A DNA stretch of 10,487 nucleotides, from NCBI GenBank assembly GCA_024304875.1, contig JAMWZF010000087.1, positions 1 to 10,487 of the forward strand. Reading direction: 5' to 3'. The stretch comes from Paracoccaceae bacterium. Its GTDB lineage: Bacteria > Pseudomonadota > Alphaproteobacteria > Rhodobacterales > Rhodobacteraceae. A program made the translations under genes and the position numbers. The notes beneath the pieces were generated by a model. It saw nothing but the letters and a program-made list of their open reading frames with translations, did not search any database and was not told the DNA's origin. This document shows positions 8,900 to 10,487 of this stretch, one piece after another. Numbering within the stretch: position 1 is the stretch's first letter; each line of letters starts with the position of its first letter.

Positions 8900-10084
8900 C
8901 TAGGCCCGCTCCCGGATCGCCGTGGCCGCCGCATGGGCCGAGGACCAGGCCCACTGGAAGTTGTAGCCCCCCAGCCAGCCGGTCACGTCGACCGCCTCGC
9001 CGATGACGTAAAGGCCGGGGACGGCCCTCGCCTCCATCGTCTTCGACGACAGCCCGGCGGTGTCGATGCCGCCGAGGGTGACCTCCGCGGTGCGGTAGCC
9101 CTCGGTGCCGGTGGGGGTCACCTGCCAGCGGGAGAGGGCCTCGGACAGGTCCCTGAGCCGGGCGTCGGAGCAGTCCGCCAGGTTGCCCGACAGGTCGTGA
9201 AGGACCGCTAGGTAGGCCACCAGCCGGTCCGGCAGGTGGCGCGAGAGATGCGTGGTCAGCGCCTTGCGTCCCTCGGTCGCCCGCGCCGCCCTGAGTGCGG
9301 CGAAGAGGTCCGCGCCGGGCACCAGGTTCACCGTCACCGCCTCGCCCTCGGCCCAGTAGTTCGACACCTGCAAGAGAGCCGGGCCCGAGAGGCCGCGGTG
9401 AGTGAAGAGCAGCGCCTCGTCGAAGGAGGGGCCGCGGGAGGCCTGCGCCCGGACCGGCGTGGCGACGCCCGAGAGATCCGCGAACCGGCCCTTGTCGAAG
9501 GTGAAGGGCACGAGCCCGGCGCGGGTCTCGGTCACGGCCAGCCCGAACTGGCGGGCGATGTCGTAGGCCAGGCCCGTGGCGCCCATCTTGGGGATCGACT
9601 TGCCGCCGGTGGCGAGGACGAGAAACCGCGCCCGGACCGTGATCCGCCGCCCCGCGCGCCCCAGCGTCACGGCAAAGCGGGTGCCGTCGTGGCCGACCTC
9701 TCCCACGGTCGTGTCCAGCCAGACTTCGGCATCCGCCCCCGCGCATTCCGCCAGCAGCATGTCCACGATCTGCCGGGCGCTGTCGTCGCAGAACAGCTGG
9801 CCGAGAGCCTTTTCGTGCCACGCGATCCGGTGCCGATCGACAAGCTCGATGACATCCCACTGCGTGTGGCGGGACAGGGCGGATTTGCAGAAATGCGGGT
9901 TGGCGGACAAAAAAGCGTCCGGATCGCAGTGCAAATTCGTGAAATTGCACCGTCCGCCGCCCGAGATGCGGATCTTCTCGCCCGGCCTGCGCGCGTGATC
10001 CACGACCAGCGTGCCGGGCCCCGCGTGGGCCGCGCAGTAGAGGCCGGCGGCGCCGGCCCCGAGGATGAGGGTGGTGACCTCCAT
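8900..10084 (-). CDS. HI0933/YhiN-family FAD-dependent oxidoreductase
   Basis: Predicted cytoplasmic flavoprotein of 394 aa, normal for the HI0933-like (YhiN, BaiN-related) family, often annotated as NAD(P)/FAD-dependent oxidoreductase. The N-terminal dinucleotide fold has ILGAGAAGLYCA (7-18), with the GxGxxG for FAD at 9-14. SGGGRCNFTN (41-50) is a family hallmark. ATGGKSIPKMGATG (158-171) and TFDKGRFADLSG (195-206) follow. The C-terminal FAD-contacting segment is GEAVDVTGWLGGYNFQWAWSS (362-382), very like E. coli YhiN. The physiological substrate of most members is unknown, so I give no reaction. The ATG at 10084 was chosen because the Rossmann strand begins three residues later; the frame stays open upstream to 10240. 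It has no good Shine-Dalgarno, since CACCTCCT stands where one would be expected. It is the only minus-strand gene in the window and converges on the VOC gene. Confidence 0.93.
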   Translation of the reverse strand: MEVTTLILGAGAAGLYCAAHAGPGTLVVDHARRPGEKIRISGGGRCNFTNLHCDPDAFLSANPHFCKSALSRHTQWDVIELVDRHRIAWHEKALGQLFCDDSARQIVDMLLAECAGADAEVWLDTTVGEVGHDGTRFAVTLGRAGRRITVRARFLVLATGGKSIPKMGATGLAYDIARQFGLAVTETRAGLVPFTFDKGRFADLSGVATPVRAQASRGPSFDEALLFTHRGLSGPALLQVSNYWAEGEAVTVNLVPGADLFAALRAARATEGRKALTTHLSRHLPDRLVAYLAVLHDLSGNLADCSDARLRDLSEALSRWQVTPTGTEGYRTAEVTLGGIDTAGLSSKTMEARAVPGLYVIGEAVDVTGWLGGYNFQWAWSSAHAAATAIRERA

Positions 10085-10090
10085 GGCCGC

Positions 10091-10097
10091 AGGAGGT
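10091..10097 (+). promoter_or_regulatory. Perfect AGGAGGT on the plus strand, in frame context of ftsW
   Basis: AGGAGGT is followed nine bases later by ATG at 10107-10109. That ATG is in the ftsW frame with no stop before the usual ftsW start at 10239. It could drive an N-terminally extended FtsW. It could also be fortuitous, because it lies just outside the start of the opposite-strand flavoprotein gene. Confidence 0.3.
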
Positions 10098-10142
10098 GCC
10101 CCGCCGATGCGCCGGACGCAAGAGGGCGCGGAGCCGCGGCCC

Positions 10143-10162
10143 GGGCCGGATTTTTCTGGCCC
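10143..10162. repeat. GC-rich inverted repeat in the divergent spacer
   Basis: GGGCCGGA and TCTGGCCC flank a TTTT loop, giving an eight-pair stem with one G-T wobble on the plus strand (A-C mismatch on the minus strand). No T-run follows in either direction, so a terminator is unlikely. It lies in the 154-base spacer between the flavoprotein and ftsW, so it could be a regulator site or a leader hairpin. A CTATGGT stretch at 10179-10185 resembles a -10 element reading toward ftsW, but I see no convincing -35. Confidence 0.35.
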
Positions 10163-10238
10163 CTTCGGCCCGCCCGCGCTATGGTTGTCCTCAGACCCGG
10201 AGAACCGGGCGCGACACGAGGCAGACAGCGGTAATTCC

Positions 10239-10487
10239 ATGACTGAGATGGTCTATGGTGCGGTTTCCGCGCCGACCGGCGATCCGATCCTTCCCCGCTG
10301 GTGGCGGACGATCGACCGTTGGACGATGACATCCATCCTGTGCCTCTTCGGCATCGGCATGCTGCTGGGCTTCGCCGCCTCGCCGCCGCTGGCCGCCGAC
10401 AACGGGTTCGAGCCTTTCTACTACGTCAAGCGGCAGGCCTTCTTCGGGGCGCTGGCGCTGGTGGCGATGTTCCTGACCTCGATGATG
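10239..10487 (+). CDS. ftsW: Septal peptidoglycan glycosyltransferase FtsW, N-terminal part
   Basis: The first 83 residues of a SEDS-family protein run off the right edge. FtsW polymerises lipid II at the septum together with FtsI (PBP3). A cytoplasmic N-terminus, MTEMVYGAVS then a Pro/Asp-rich stretch, leads to PRWWRTIDRW (19-28). Two hydrophobic segments follow, at about 31-48 and 66-83. The intervening segment with FEPFYYVKRQAFFG (57-70) is typical of alphaproteobacterial FtsW. The catalytic parts lie beyond the window. The start at 10239 gives the N-terminus I recognise from Rhodobacteraceae, but its ribosome binding site is weak (GAGG 17 bases upstream), and an ATG at 10248 and another at 10107 are in frame. 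RodA is unlikely in this dcw context. murG and murC would be expected to follow. Confidence 0.92.
   Translation, partial: MTEMVYGAVSAPTGDPILPRWWRTIDRWTMTSILCLFGIGMLLGFAASPPLAADNGFEPFYYVKRQAFFGALALVAMFLTSMM

Noticed and set aside
10085..10240. Start of the flavoprotein at the upstream in-frame minus-strand ATG at 10240
   Set aside because: It would add 52 low-complexity residues before the FAD-binding Rossmann strand and overlap the ftsW start; family members begin at about the 10084 ATG.

Overview
The window is a GC-rich piece of a division and cell wall (dcw) cluster. Gene order, protein sequences and base composition point to an alphaproteobacterium of the Rhodobacterales (Rhodobacteraceae-like). 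That placement rests on recognised protein sequences, not on a phylogenetic marker.

Region 1 (1-6254) is one tightly packed plus-strand run: the 3' end of a gene that is probably rsmH, then ftsL, ftsI, murE, murF and mraY. The genes abut, overlap by 1-4 bases, or sit at most 20 bases apart, so they are very probably co-transcribed and partly translationally coupled. FtsL and FtsI belong to the septal peptidoglycan synthesis complex. MurE and MurF add meso-diaminopimelate and D-Ala-D-Ala to the cytoplasmic UDP-MurNAc precursor, and MraY moves it onto the lipid carrier as lipid I.

Region 2 (6255-8776) starts with the first real gap of the cluster. This 120-base spacer holds an AT-rich patch with a TTAA-N7-TTAA motif that matches the CtrA full-site consensus. 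It is followed by a small cysteine-rich protein of unknown function, then murD, then a VOC (glyoxalase/bleomycin-resistance fold) gene that starts with TTG inside the end of murD.

Region 3 (8777-10487) breaks the co-directional order. A minus-strand HI0933/YhiN-type flavoprotein gene converges on the VOC gene and diverges from ftsW, whose first 83 codons are at the right edge. The 154-base divergent spacer holds a GC-rich inverted repeat. It also holds a perfect AGGAGGT with an ATG in frame with ftsW, which gives a possible N-terminally extended FtsW.

Most of the window is conserved core machinery. I see no mobile element, CRISPR array, RNA gene or evident new multi-gene system. The points worth a second look are the CtrA-like box, the cysteine-rich protein, the accessory VOC and flavoprotein genes, and the ftsW start region.
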